Position numbers and translations under genes: made by a program. From positions 1-53,921 of the forward strand of contig NZ_BMDA01000009.1 of NCBI RefSeq assembly GCF_014635545.1: a DNA stretch of 53,921 nucleotides, in the 5' to 3' direction. Positions 30,598-39,591 of the stretch are shown piece by piece. Position 1 is the stretch's first letter, and every line of letters begins with the position of its first letter. This DNA comes from Acinetobacter courvalinii (lineage in GTDB: Bacteria; Pseudomonadota; Gammaproteobacteria; Pseudomonadales; Moraxellaceae). A model generated the notes under the pieces. It was not told the origin of the DNA. It ran no database searches and was given only the letters and a program-made list of their open reading frames with translations.

Positions 30598-31512
30598 CTA
30601 AAAAATTTTCAGGATTTCCGTGCGTAAAAATTGATGGCGTGGATGATGTTTCACATTTTCATGCCAATACATACCCATATTGATTTGAGGTAGCTCGATT
30701 GGCAAAGGATGGATATGTAAGGCTTGGGAATAATGCAAATGCTTGAGGATGCTTTGCGGAATGGTCAGAATGGCATCGGGATAATGATTCAATATCTGCA
30801 ATGCCGTTGCATAGTGCTGACAACGCAGGAAAATCTGGCGGGATAATTGCTGCCGATTGAGATAAATATCCTCGAGCAGAATCCCGGTACGCCGTGAAGA
30901 CACACCAATATGCGGTGAAGACAAATACAGCGATAAATCCATATTGGGCTGCTGGGTACACACCACAAAATGGTCTTCAATCAGATTTTCAAACTGTAAA
31001 CTGGCCTGATACGGTTGCACCAGATCAATGACAAAATCAATCTGTTGGGCAGAAAGATCCGCCAGCATGTTTTTACGATCCAGTTTGGAGCTCAGGAACT
31101 GGATGTCCAGATTCAGTTGCGCAAAATGATGTACCAGCTGCGGAAAAATAATCGGCTCAATTTCGTCATGAATGGCGATTTTTAAGCTGTGCAACATATC
31201 AGGCACAAAGTCCTGTTGCGGTACGGCAATACTCTGGATCGTCAATAACGCGGTTTGAATGGGCTGGTAAATTTGCTCGGCATACGGAGTAGGGAGCATT
31301 TTTTGACCGCTGCGCACGAATAACTCATCGCCAAGCTGGCTACGCAAGCGTTGCAAGGCATGACTCACCGCAGACTGGCTGATACACAGCAATTGTGCTG
31401 CTTTAGAAATGCTCTTCTGTTCAAAAATCGCAATAAAAAGCGGATATAAATTAATATCGATACGATGAAAGTGCCCGACTTCCAGTAGGTTGCTATTATG
31501 AATCTGATTCAT
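30598..31512 (-). CDS. LysR-family transcriptional regulator
   Basis: A 304-aa regulator. The N-terminal winged HTH (residues about 18-78) includes FIAIFEQKSISKAAQLLCISQSAVSHALQRLR, and a periplasmic-binding-type effector domain follows. It is divergent from the acyl-CoA dehydrogenase operon with about 105 bp between starts, so it probably controls that operon in response to a fatty or branched acyl compound (inference). No clear T-N11-A box was found in the gap. Confidence 0.9.
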   Translation of the reverse strand: MNQIHNSNLLEVGHFHRIDINLYPLFIAIFEQKSISKAAQLLCISQSAVSHALQRLRSQLGDELFVRSGQKMLPTPYAEQIYQPIQTALLTIQSIAVPQQDFVPDMLHSLKIAIHDEIEPIIFPQLVHHFAQLNLDIQFLSSKLDRKNMLADLSAQQIDFVIDLVQPYQASLQFENLIEDHFVVCTQQPNMDLSLYLSSPHIGVSSRRTGILLEDIYLNRQQLSRQIFLRCQHYATALQILNHYPDAILTIPQSILKHLHYSQALHIHPLPIELPQINMGMYWHENVKHHPRHQFLRTEILKIF

Positions 31513-31617
31513 AGTTTTGAATAAAATAAAATCATTTCATTCATAATAAATTTTCGCTTATGGTGATGTAAAGCAGCGAATCAGCTTTCGCCAAATTTTA
31601 GATTGAGGGAGAACAGG

Positions 31618-32850
31618 ATGTTTGCATTATCAGCGCGTGCACAGGATTTTATTGCACGTACGCAAGCGTTTATCCAACAAGAAATTGAACCTATTGAAAA
31701 AGCATTCTGGGATGAGGTACATCGCCTCAATGTCGATGGTGACTGGACCCAATGGCAATGGCCTGAACAATTACAACAATTGAAAGACAAAGCCAAAGCA
31801 GCGGGCTTATGGAACATGTTCTTACCTGATGCCGAGCTTGGTGCAGGCTTATCGGTTCAGGAATATGCACATATTGCCGAACTGACGGGACGTAGCCTGC
31901 TTGCGCCGACGGTATTTAACTGTAATGCACCCGATAGCGGCAATATGGAAGTATTGTGGCGCTATGGTAGCGATGCGCAAAAACAGCAATGGCTACAACC
32001 ACTACTCAAGGGTGAAATTCGTTCCGTGTTCTGTATGACCGAGCCTGCGGTGGCATCCAGTGATGCGACCAATATGCAGGCCACTGCGGTGATAGAGGGT
32101 GATGAAATCGTCTTGAATGGACGCAAATGGTGGTCATCCGGTTTAGGCGATCCCAATGCCAAAATCATTATTTTTATGGCCTATACGCCGGACCCAAGCA
32201 AAGACCGTCATCACCAGCATTCTATGGTACTGGTACCGGTCAATACCGCAGGCGTGACCATTGAACGTATGCTGCCTGTGTTTGGTGATTACGATGCACC
32301 GCATGGGCATGGACAGGTCAGCTTCGACAATGTGCGTGTGCCTGTTAGCAACTTCATTGGTGGTGCAGGCCAAGGCTTTGAAATTGCGCAAGGCCGTTTA
32401 GGCCCTGGGCGTATTCATCATTGTATGCGCTGTGTTGGCGCGGCAGAGAAAGCACTGGAACTGATGATTGACCGTGGCATGTCGCGTAAGGCTTTTGGCA
32501 AAGAACTGCTCAAGCTGGGTGGCAATCTGGAACGCGTTGCAGATGCGCGTGTGCAGATCGATCAGGCGCGTTTATTGACCTTATACGCTGCCTATAAGAT
32601 GGATACGCAAGGTAATATGGCGGCATTAACTGAAATTTCGGCCATTAAAGTGGTCGCGCCAACAGTCTTGCAAAATGTGGTGGATATGGCGATTCAGATC
32701 CACGGTGGCGAAGGTGTTTCCCGTGATACACCGTTAACGGCTTTCTTTACTCAGGCGCGAAGTTTACGTTTGGCCGATGGACCTGACGAAGTCCATAAAG
32801 GCATGATTGCCAAATTAGAACTCAAAAAACGTGGCTATGGTCGTAAATAA
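31618..32850 (+). CDS. Acyl-CoA dehydrogenase family protein (ACAD10/11-like)
   Basis: FAD-dependent dehydrogenase of 410 aa, soluble. The FAD and substrate motifs are present: CMTEPAVASSDATNM near residue 138, NGRKWWSSG near residue 166, and the C-terminal IQIHGGEGVSRDTPL near residue 361. The pairing with an APH-like kinase matches the ACAD10/ACAD11 system, which in eukaryotes is a fusion acting on 4-hydroxy acids; here the two parts are separate genes. The start ATG follows AGGGAGAAC; a TTG 15 bases upstream is less likely. Confidence 0.92.
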   Translation: MFALSARAQDFIARTQAFIQQEIEPIEKAFWDEVHRLNVDGDWTQWQWPEQLQQLKDKAKAAGLWNMFLPDAELGAGLSVQEYAHIAELTGRSLLAPTVFNCNAPDSGNMEVLWRYGSDAQKQQWLQPLLKGEIRSVFCMTEPAVASSDATNMQATAVIEGDEIVLNGRKWWSSGLGDPNAKIIIFMAYTPDPSKDRHHQHSMVLVPVNTAGVTIERMLPVFGDYDAPHGHGQVSFDNVRVPVSNFIGGAGQGFEIAQGRLGPGRIHHCMRCVGAAEKALELMIDRGMSRKAFGKELLKLGGNLERVADARVQIDQARLLTLYAAYKMDTQGNMAALTEISAIKVVAPTVLQNVVDMAIQIHGGEGVSRDTPLTAFFTQARSLRLADGPDEVHKGMIAKLELKKRGYGRK

Positions 32851-32862
32851 GGATAAAAGCAA

Positions 32863-33984
32863 ATGACAGTAATTGATATGGGCGGTCAGGTTCGTCATGG
32901 TGAAGAACTGGATATTGCAGCGGTTGAAACATGGTTAAAAAATCAGGGAGTGAGTCTGCAAGGACAGGCAAAAGTCACCCAATATTCAGGTGGTGCATCT
33001 AACTGGACCTACCGTTTAGCGTATGACAATGCAGATCTGATCCTACGCCGTCCACCGAAAGGCACTAAGGCCAAATCAGCGCATGATATGGCCCGTGAAT
33101 ACAATGTGCAGAAGTATCTGGCACCCTTCTACCCTGTGCTGCCTGAAATGATCGCGCTGTGTCAGGATGAGAGCGTGATCGGTTGTGATTTCTATGTGAT
33201 GAAGCGGATTGAAGGCATTATTCCACGTGCCAATTTACCCAAAGAATTACAGCTGGATGAACAGCAAGTCCAGCAACTGTGCCTGAATGTGCTGGATAAA
33301 TTGATTGAACTGCATCAAGTGCCTTATCAAGGTACAGCGCTGGAAAAACTGGGCAAAGGTGAAGGCTATTGCCGCCGTCAGGTCGAAGGTTGGGACGCGC
33401 GCTATAGCAAGGCCCTGACACCGAATGTACCTGATTTCGCGTTTGTGCGGGAATGGTTGCAACAACATATTCCGGCCGATTCCAAAACCTGCGTGATTCA
33501 TAATGACTGGCGTTTTGATAATGTCATTTTAGATCCACAGCAACCGACTCAGGTGATTGGGGTACTGGACTGGGAAATGGCGACCTTGGGTGATCCGTTA
33601 ATGGATTTGGGCAGCGCCCTCGCCTACTGGATTCAGGACGATGACGATGCCTTGATGAAGTCCAGTCGCCGTCAGCCGACCAATCTGAAAGGCATGCTGA
33701 CACGTCAGCAAGTGGTGGATTACTATCTGGAAAAAACAGGGTTGAAGCCTGACAACTGGGCATTTTATGAAGTATTTGGTCTATTCCGCCTAGCCGTGAT
33801 CGCGCAGCAGATCTATTACCGTTATTACCATCAGCAAACCGATAATCCAGCCTTTAAAGACTTCTGGATCCTGATTCATGCCCTGCATATTCGTGCCCTA
33901 AAATTGATTGCACAGGACAATACACAAGCCCAGCAATTAATTCCTGAATATGGCGCAAAACTGAAGGAAATTTTAACAGCATGA
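32863..33984 (+). CDS. APH-type phosphotransferase (ACAD10/11 kinase-domain-like)
   Basis: A 373-aa soluble kinase-like protein. It has the catalytic loop IHNDWRFDNVILD near residue 211 (HxDxxxxN in the APH form HNDxxxxxN) and the metal motif LDWEMATLGDPLMDLG near residue 235. It resembles the N-terminal kinase domain of ACAD10/11, which phosphorylates a hydroxy-acyl group before dehydrogenation. It begins 12 bp after the dehydrogenase gene and overlaps the next gene by 4 bases. Antibiotic resistance is not implied. Confidence 0.88.
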   Translation: MTVIDMGGQVRHGEELDIAAVETWLKNQGVSLQGQAKVTQYSGGASNWTYRLAYDNADLILRRPPKGTKAKSAHDMAREYNVQKYLAPFYPVLPEMIALCQDESVIGCDFYVMKRIEGIIPRANLPKELQLDEQQVQQLCLNVLDKLIELHQVPYQGTALEKLGKGEGYCRRQVEGWDARYSKALTPNVPDFAFVREWLQQHIPADSKTCVIHNDWRFDNVILDPQQPTQVIGVLDWEMATLGDPLMDLGSALAYWIQDDDDALMKSSRRQPTNLKGMLTRQQVVDYYLEKTGLKPDNWAFYEVFGLFRLAVIAQQIYYRYYHQQTDNPAFKDFWILIHALHIRALKLIAQDNTQAQQLIPEYGAKLKEILTA

Positions 33985-34679
33985 GCACCATATATCTGGT
34001 ACGACATGGGCAGGCCTCCTTTGGGGCGGCCAGTTATGACCTGCTCTCTGCCAAAGGTGAACAACAGGCACAGGCAGCGGGTGAGTTTCTCAGCAAGACT
34101 TTAAAATCCTCTCCTTTGGTGGTGGCCGGTTCAATGCAACGCCATCAACAAACCGCGCAACTCACTTTAGCGCAAGGTTTTGCAGAGGTACCGATTCACA
34201 CTGAATCCAGCTGGAATGAGTTTGATCATCAGCATGTATTTGCTCAATACGAACCCCGCTTTAATCAGCCTGAATTACTCAAACAGGATGTCGCGCAAGT
34301 TGAGAACCCACGTGTCTATCTGGCGAAAATCTTTGATGGGGCGATTGAACGCTGGATTGGAGAGCAATATGACCATGAATATCATGAGACCTGGTTAGGT
34401 TTCCAAAGCCGTGTAGAAAGCGCGTTGCATGGCCTGTGTCAGCAGCTTGATGCCACACAGCAGCGTCAGGCGGTGGTATTCAGCTCAGGTGGTGTCATTT
34501 CAGTGGCGGTGGGCCAGGTGCTGGGCTTGGATGCGAAACAGATCTTTGCGCTGAACTGGTCGATTGCCAATGCCAGTATTACGACGCTGCGTTGGGTGGA
34601 TGGACGCTTGCAATTACTGAGTTTTAATGAACATCATTATTTAAAAGCACACGATGCAGAACTCCTTACATGGATTTAA
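33981..34679 (+). CDS. Histidine phosphatase family protein
   Basis: A 232-aa protein with the RHG motif YLVRHGQASFG at residues 5-15 that carries the phospho-accepting histidine. Other family landmarks are the S(K)GE/QQAQAAGEFL helix, a second arginine (MQRHQQTA) and the late SSGGVISVAVGQ segment. In this operon it could remove the phosphate added by the APH-like kinase, or act on another metabolite; no substrate can be read from sequence. It overlaps the kinase by ATGA. Confidence 0.88.
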   Translation: MSTIYLVRHGQASFGAASYDLLSAKGEQQAQAAGEFLSKTLKSSPLVVAGSMQRHQQTAQLTLAQGFAEVPIHTESSWNEFDHQHVFAQYEPRFNQPELLKQDVAQVENPRVYLAKIFDGAIERWIGEQYDHEYHETWLGFQSRVESALHGLCQQLDATQQRQAVVFSSGGVISVAVGQVLGLDAKQIFALNWSIANASITTLRWVDGRLQLLSFNEHHYLKAHDAELLTWI

Positions 34680-34698
34680 ACAAGAATAGGTGGCAGAA

Positions 34699-35442
34699 AT
34701 GGCAAAGACAATTTTAATTACAGGTGCAAGTTCGGGTTTAGGCGCAGGTATGGCGCGTGAATTTGCCGCCAAAGGCTACAATCTGGCGCTTTGTGCACGA
34801 CGTTTAGAGCGTCTGGAAACGTTACAACAGGAGTTGCAAAGCCAGTTTTCCGTTCAGGTCAAGATCAAGACCCTGGATGTGACTCATTACGATGATGTGT
34901 TTACCGTATTTAAAGCCTTTCAGCAAGAATTTGGCAGCATTGACCGCATTATTGTCAATGCAGGTGTCGGTGATGGTCGCCGTATTGGGAAAGGACATTT
35001 TGAGGTGAATCGGGCGACGGCGGAGACCAACTTTATTTCTGCTCTGGCACAATGCGAAGCCGCGGTTGAAATCTTTAGAGCGCAAAATAAAGGTCATTTG
35101 GTGGTGATTTCCTCGATGAGTGCCATGCGTGGTTTACCGAAGCATTTATCGACCTATGCAGCCAGTAAAGCGGCAGTGGCGCATTTGGCAGAGGGCATCC
35201 GTGCGGAATTGCTGGGTACACCCATTAAAGTGTCGACGATTTACCCAGGTTATATTCGCACTGAATTGAATGAAGGCGCCAAGAAACTGCCGTTTGAAGT
35301 GGATGAGAAGACAGGAAGCAAGGCTTTGGTGAAAGCCATTGAGAAAGAGCCTGTGAAGGCGTATGTGCCACAATGGCCATGGTTGCCAATGGGCATAGCA
35401 ATGAAGATTTTGCCGTTAAAATTGGTGAATAAACTGAGTTGA
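34699..35442 (+). CDS. Short-chain dehydrogenase/reductase
   Basis: A 247-aa classical SDR with a Rossmann fold: cofactor motif TGASSGLGAG at residues 8-17, the NAG motif in VNAGVG near residue 85, catalytic Ser (VVISSMSAM) and the YAASK motif near residue 153. It is the last gene of the four-gene operon, 20 bp after the phosphatase. It probably oxidises or reduces a hydroxy-acyl intermediate of the same pathway (inference). AGGTGG lies before ATG 34699; a GTG 9 bases upstream is possible. Confidence 0.92.
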   Translation: MAKTILITGASSGLGAGMAREFAAKGYNLALCARRLERLETLQQELQSQFSVQVKIKTLDVTHYDDVFTVFKAFQQEFGSIDRIIVNAGVGDGRRIGKGHFEVNRATAETNFISALAQCEAAVEIFRAQNKGHLVVISSMSAMRGLPKHLSTYAASKAAVAHLAEGIRAELLGTPIKVSTIYPGYIRTELNEGAKKLPFEVDEKTGSKALVKAIEKEPVKAYVPQWPWLPMGIAMKILPLKLVNKLS

Positions 35443-35543
35443 TAGCAATTTAAAATGCATGTGTACATATGTTTATTCGACAGGGATGTTGCTTGTCACG
35501 ATCTGAATGAACATAATTTTGAAGAAATACGATACGCGGAAAC

Positions 35544-35668
35544 GTCATCTGCAACCTGCGTGGTTTAAATGAGAGGCTGTTTCTGCGATATATGTTGATA
35601 AATGCAAGAAGAGGACAGGTTTTGCAGATGACAATGGTTTTGCCTACTTTTCCCGAAAGAAAAGTAGG
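35544..35668. repeat. Two nested inverted-repeat structures in an intergenic region
   Basis: GTCATCTGCAACCTG (35544-35558) pairs with CAGGTTTTGCAGATGAC (35616-35632), enclosing 57 bases. Directly downstream, CCTACTTTTC / GAAAAGTAGG (35643-35668) forms a 10-bp stem. The 311-bp gap 35443-35753 holds no gene. The second hairpin resembles a dispersed intergenic repeat I have seen in related genomes (from memory). Confidence 0.5.
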
Positions 35669-35753
35669 GCGAGCCGCAGGCTGATCCAGAAATTAGATAA
35701 GAACTTGCAAGACTCCGTTAAGACAATAGTTTTTCAGAAAGTGCTGACTTTGA

Positions 35754-37115
35754 TTATGACAATGCCGTAATCAACTTTTGGTGTAAACCACCAAAACCGC
35801 CATTGGACATGATCACCACAGCATCCCCCTCACCTGCTTCATTCACCACACGGGCAATGATCTCATCCAATGAACGGCTGACTTCTGCCTTGTTCGATGA
35901 TGCTGCAATCACAGGTTGCAAATCCCAATCCAGACCTTCCGGTTGATACCAGATCACTTCATCGGCTAAACGGGCTGAATGTGCCAAACCATCTTTATGG
36001 CTGCCCATACGCATGGTATTTGAACGTGGTTCAATGATCGCCCATAGCTTACGTTCACCTAGACGTTTACGCGCGCCGTCCAATGTGGTCTCAATGGCAG
36101 TTGGATGATGGGCAAAGTCATCATAGACTTCGATGCCACGCACCGTACCTAACAGCTCCATACGGCGTTTTACCCCACCGAAGTTGGATAAGGCTTCACA
36201 GGCCTGTTCAAGGCGAACACCCACGTGTTGTGCAGCAGCAATGGTCGCTAAGGCATTGGCAACGCTGTGTTGCCCGGTCATGTTCCACTTCACTTCACCG
36301 ACCACGTTGCCCTGTTCAAGCACTTTAAAGTGGCTACCATCCGCACTGATCAACTCAGCAGATAACGCGGCTTGTGCATTTGGCTCTAGACTGGTACGAA
36401 TCACTGGTGTCCAGCAGCCCTGCTCCAAGACTTCATCAATATTGGTTTCAGTAATGGGCGCAATAATACGACCTTCACTCGGAATGGTACGGACTAAATG
36501 ATGGAACTGTTTTTGAATCGCAGCGAGATCATCGAAAATGTCAGCGTGGTCAAATTCAAGATTGTTTAAAATTGCGGTTTTAGGATGATAGTGAACAAAC
36601 TTAGAACGCTTGTCGAAGAATGCAGAATCATATTCATCCGCTTCAACACAGAAATATTGACCACCACCTAAACGTGCACTTTCACTAAAACCAAGCGGTA
36701 CGCCGCCGATCAAGAAACCTGGATTTAAACCCGCCTGATCCAGCACCCAGGCCAGCATTGTCGTGGTAGTGGTTTTACCATGTGTACCTGCGACACCGAG
36801 TACGTGTTTGCCTTGCAGCACATGGTCTGCCAGAAATTGTGGGCCAGAAATATAAGGCAGGCCTTCATTCAGCATATATTCAATCGCATCAATGCCGCGT
36901 TTCATGGCATTACCGACGATCACAAGATCAGGATGCGGCTGTAAATGGCTACGGTCATAGCCCTGCATCAGTTCAATACCCGCATTTTCGAGTTGAGTTG
37001 ACATAGGTGGATAAACATTGGCATCTGAACCTGTGACTTTATGTCCTAAATCTCGTGCGAGTAGAGCCAAAGACCCCATAAATGTGCCACAAATACCCAA
37101 AATATGCAGATGCAT
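35754..37115 (-). CDS. mpl: UDP-N-acetylmuramate:L-Ala-gamma-D-Glu-meso-DAP ligase
   Basis: Cytoplasmic Mur-ligase-family enzyme of murein recycling that attaches recovered tripeptide to UDP-MurNAc. The 453-aa protein starts MHLHILGICGTFMGSLA. Motifs are GTHGKTTTTTMLAW near residue 111, EADEYDSAFFDKRSK (the Mpl-specific stretch) near residue 163, and DFAHHPTAIETTL with the H/N tail. The frame opens 63 bases upstream, but GGAGAAGG before the ATG at 37115 fixes this start. AnmK, another recycling enzyme, is elsewhere in the window. Confidence 0.95.
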   Translation of the reverse strand: MHLHILGICGTFMGSLALLARDLGHKVTGSDANVYPPMSTQLENAGIELMQGYDRSHLQPHPDLVIVGNAMKRGIDAIEYMLNEGLPYISGPQFLADHVLQGKHVLGVAGTHGKTTTTTMLAWVLDQAGLNPGFLIGGVPLGFSESARLGGGQYFCVEADEYDSAFFDKRSKFVHYHPKTAILNNLEFDHADIFDDLAAIQKQFHHLVRTIPSEGRIIAPITETNIDEVLEQGCWTPVIRTSLEPNAQAALSAELISADGSHFKVLEQGNVVGEVKWNMTGQHSVANALATIAAAQHVGVRLEQACEALSNFGGVKRRMELLGTVRGIEVYDDFAHHPTAIETTLDGARKRLGERKLWAIIEPRSNTMRMGSHKDGLAHSARLADEVIWYQPEGLDWDLQPVIAASSNKAEVSRSLDEIIARVVNEAGEGDAVVIMSNGGFGGLHQKLITALS

Positions 37116-37337
37116 AACGCGCCTTCTCCACTGCTCTTCATACAGCACTGATATCGTATGTATGATTGTCGTTATCAATAAAAATCAAACGCAACGATAG
37201 CAAGGCTTGCATGGAAAAGATAGTCAAAATTCGTTGTTGTTGTTTAGTTCTAATTATGCAGATGAGTGCTAAAATTTCAGGGTTTTTAAAAGCATATCTT
37301 CTCTGCGATTCACCCTTGATCTGGATACCAGCACATT

Positions 37338-37691
37338 ATGTTGAGCCCTACTCTTTTAGCGTTATGTTTGTTGATTATTTCCAACTGTTTTATGACCTTG
37401 GCATGGTATGGACATCTGAAAATCCTGCATGATGCGCCGATCTGGCAAGCGATCCTGTTTAGCTGGTGTATTGCCCTGCTGGAATACAGTTTTATGATTC
37501 CTGCCACCAAGTTGCTCAACCAGCATGGCTGGAGTCTGGGGGAAATGAAGATTACCCAGGAAGTGGTGACATTAATGGTGTTTGTGCCCTTTATGATTTT
37601 TGTCTTTAAACAGCCGTTTAAGCTGGACTATATCTGGGCAATGCTGTGTTTAATGGGGTGTGTCTATTTTGTATTTCGAAACCAGAGCTAA
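37338..37691 (+). CDS. DMT-family small membrane protein (DUF486)
   Basis: A 117-aa inner-membrane protein with four hydrophobic segments (residues about 4-24, 35-53, 78-92, 96-112). The pattern ISNCFMTLAWYGHLK ... YSFMIPATKL ... FKQPFKLDYIWA is that of the DUF486 family within the drug/metabolite transporter clan. The function of the family is unknown. No clear Shine-Dalgarno precedes the ATG. Confidence 0.82.
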   Translation: MLSPTLLALCLLIISNCFMTLAWYGHLKILHDAPIWQAILFSWCIALLEYSFMIPATKLLNQHGWSLGEMKITQEVVTLMVFVPFMIFVFKQPFKLDYIWAMLCLMGCVYFVFRNQS

Positions 37692-37825
37692 TTTTCGTGA
37701 AGCAGTTCACGCGTTCTTTTGTTGGGGATGCTTGAAAAAACCGCTATAATATTTGCCAATTTATTCCTTCGTGCTTGGCGTAAGTCGAGATACTTCTCTA
37801 TTTTTATCATGTTTTGGAAAAGCCA

Positions 37826-38338
37826 ATGAATGCGGTCGCAACAGATAGCCAACCTTTAGTCGGAATTATCATGGGTTCTCAATCAGATTGGGCAACCCTT
37901 GAACATACCGCTAACATGCTCAAACAGTTGGGTGTTCCTTTTGAAGCTGAAGTGGTTTCTGCGCACCGTACCCCGGATCGTTTGTTTGAATATGCTGAAA
38001 CAGCTCGTGATCGTGGTATTCAGGTGATTATTGCAGGCGCTGGTGGTGCGGCACACTTACCGGGGATGTGTGCGGCTAAAACTGATTTACCTGTACTGGG
38101 CGTACCGGTTAAATCATCGATTTTAAATGGTGTAGATTCATTGCTTTCAATCGTGCAAATGCCAGCAGGTATTGCGGTAGGTACTTTGGCGATTGGTCAG
38201 GCTGGTGCGACTAATGCAGCGATTATGGCAGCGCAGATTTTAGGCTTAACTCGTCCAGACATCGCTCAAAATGTAGCGGATTTTCGTACGGCACAAACAG
38301 AAAAAGTATCGAGCAATAACATTCCTGGTCATGAGTGA
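37826..38338 (+). CDS. purE: N5-carboxyaminoimidazole ribonucleotide mutase
   Basis: Class I PurE of de novo purine synthesis: converts N5-CAIR (made by PurK) to CAIR. The 170-aa protein has IIMGSQSDW near residue 14, [10 protein letters not shown] near residue 45 and [15 protein letters not shown] near residue 76, covering the active site. A TTG 12 bases upstream keeps the frame open, but the ATG at 37826 after GGAAAAG fits the family. It is followed by purK after a 129-bp spacer that contains a duplicated element. Confidence 0.96.
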   Translation: MNAVATDSQPLVGIIMGSQSDWATLEHTANMLKQLGVPFEAEVVSAHRTPDRLFEYAETARDRGIQVIIAGAGGAAHLPGMCAAKTDLPVLGVPVKSSILNGVDSLLSIVQMPAGIAVGTLAIGQAGATNAAIMAAQILGLTRPDIAQNVADFRTAQTEKVSSNNIPGHE

Positions 38339-38450
38339 GGATAAGCAAACTTAAAGCATCGCTTTAAGGCTTTGCCCGAATGCAAGACAAGGACTTTGTC
38401 CGAGTAAGAGGATAAGCAAACTTAAAGCATCGCTTTAAGGCTTTGCCCGA
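38337..38450. repeat. 43-bp direct repeat between purE and purK
   Basis: Two identical 43-nt copies at 38337-38379 and 38408-38450. Each holds a small hairpin (CTTAAAGC-ATC-GCTTTAAG) and ends TTTGCCCGA. A degenerate third CTTTGTCCGAG lies between them. The first copy begins inside the purE stop codon. The structure suggests a tandem duplication of a regulatory or processing hairpin inside the operon. Confidence 0.85.
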
Positions 38451-38467
38451 GCAAAAGAGTTATAGAT

Positions 38468-39589
38468 ATGAATAAAACCATCGGTATTTTTGGTGGCGGA
38501 CAGCTTGGACGTATGATGGCGCAAGCGGCATTGCCACTGAATATTCAATGCACCTTCTTTGAGGCAGAAACGGATTGCCCTGCTGCAATTTTAGGTCCGG
38601 TATTTTCTAGCCAAAATCCGCAAGGCTTGCAAGATTTCATTGCCAGTGCGGATGTATTTAGTCTTGAATTTGAAAATACGCCTGTTGCGGATGTGGATGT
38701 TTTAACTCAAAGCAAAACCCTGTACCCGCCTCGCCTTGCGTTAGCGACTGCACAAAACCGCTTGGCCGAGAAAAGTTTGTTTGATGAGCTCAACATTCCT
38801 GTTGCGCCGTATCGTGCTGTGGAGAGCTTAGAGAGCTTAAAACAGGCAGTTGCTGATCTTGGCTTACCGATTGTCTTAAAAACCGTGACAGGTGGCTATG
38901 ATGGTAAAGGTCAGTTCGTATTACGTACTGAAGATCAGATCGACACGGCTTGGGCTGAACTTGGCCCGGCAAAAAGCTTGATCGCTGAAAGCTTTGTTAA
39001 ATTCAGTCGTGAAGTCTCGATTATTGCGGTGCGTGGACAAAACGGCGATGTGAAAACCTGGGCGCTGGCAGAAAACCATCATCATAACGGCATCTTGTCC
39101 CATTCGATTGTACCAGCGCCAAATAGCGTCGATTTACAGCCTGTGGCACAAGATTATATTACCCGTTTGTTAAACCACTTGAATTATGTCGGCGTGCTTA
39201 CACTTGAATTGTTTGTAACCGAGCAAGGTCTCTATGCCAATGAAATGGCATGTCGTGTACATAATTCAGGTCACTGGTCGATTGAAGGTGCGATTTGCTC
39301 GCAATTTGAGAACCATATTCGTGCGGTTGCCGGTTTACCTTTGGGCTCAACGGAAGTGATTCGTCCAACGGTGATGATCAATATTATTGGCCAGCATCCA
39401 AAATCTGAAGATGTTTTGGCCCTGAACGGTGCACATTTACATCTCTATAATAAGTCTGAGCGTACAGGTCGTAAGCTGGGACATATTACCTTGATGCCGA
39501 ATAATTCGGATGATTTAACCGCTTTATGCCGCCAATTGGCACGAATTTTACCTGTACCATTGGCATTAACCGCAGATATGACCCTCTAA
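38468..39589 (+). CDS. purK: N5-carboxyaminoimidazole ribonucleotide synthase
   Basis: ATP-grasp enzyme that makes N5-CAIR from AIR, bicarbonate and ATP for PurE. The 373-aa protein has the N-terminal GIFGGGQLGRMMA, the ATP-grasp motifs LKTVTGGYDGKGQ near residue 138, and EMACRVHNSGHW near residue 258. Length is normal. It is in operon with purE despite the repeated spacer, and ends in a UUCG-loop terminator. Confidence 0.96.
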   Translation: MNKTIGIFGGGQLGRMMAQAALPLNIQCTFFEAETDCPAAILGPVFSSQNPQGLQDFIASADVFSLEFENTPVADVDVLTQSKTLYPPRLALATAQNRLAEKSLFDELNIPVAPYRAVESLESLKQAVADLGLPIVLKTVTGGYDGKGQFVLRTEDQIDTAWAELGPAKSLIAESFVKFSREVSIIAVRGQNGDVKTWALAENHHHNGILSHSIVPAPNSVDLQPVAQDYITRLLNHLNYVGVLTLELFVTEQGLYANEMACRVHNSGHWSIEGAICSQFENHIRAVAGLPLGSTEVIRPTVMINIIGQHPKSEDVLALNGAHLHLYNKSERTGRKLGHITLMPNNSDDLTALCRQLARILPVPLALTADMTL

Positions 39590-39591
39590 AC

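Noticed and set aside
32863-33984. Aminoglycoside resistance kinase
   Set aside because: The APH-like motifs are shared by many small-molecule kinases, and the operon context is acyl-CoA metabolism.
37166-37432. 88-aa frame before the DUF486 gene
   Set aside because: Overlaps the DUF486 start in another frame and has no ribosome site or recognisable features.
38337-38450. CRISPR-like repeat array
   Set aside because: Only two copies, the spacer contains a decayed repeat end, and there are no cas genes.
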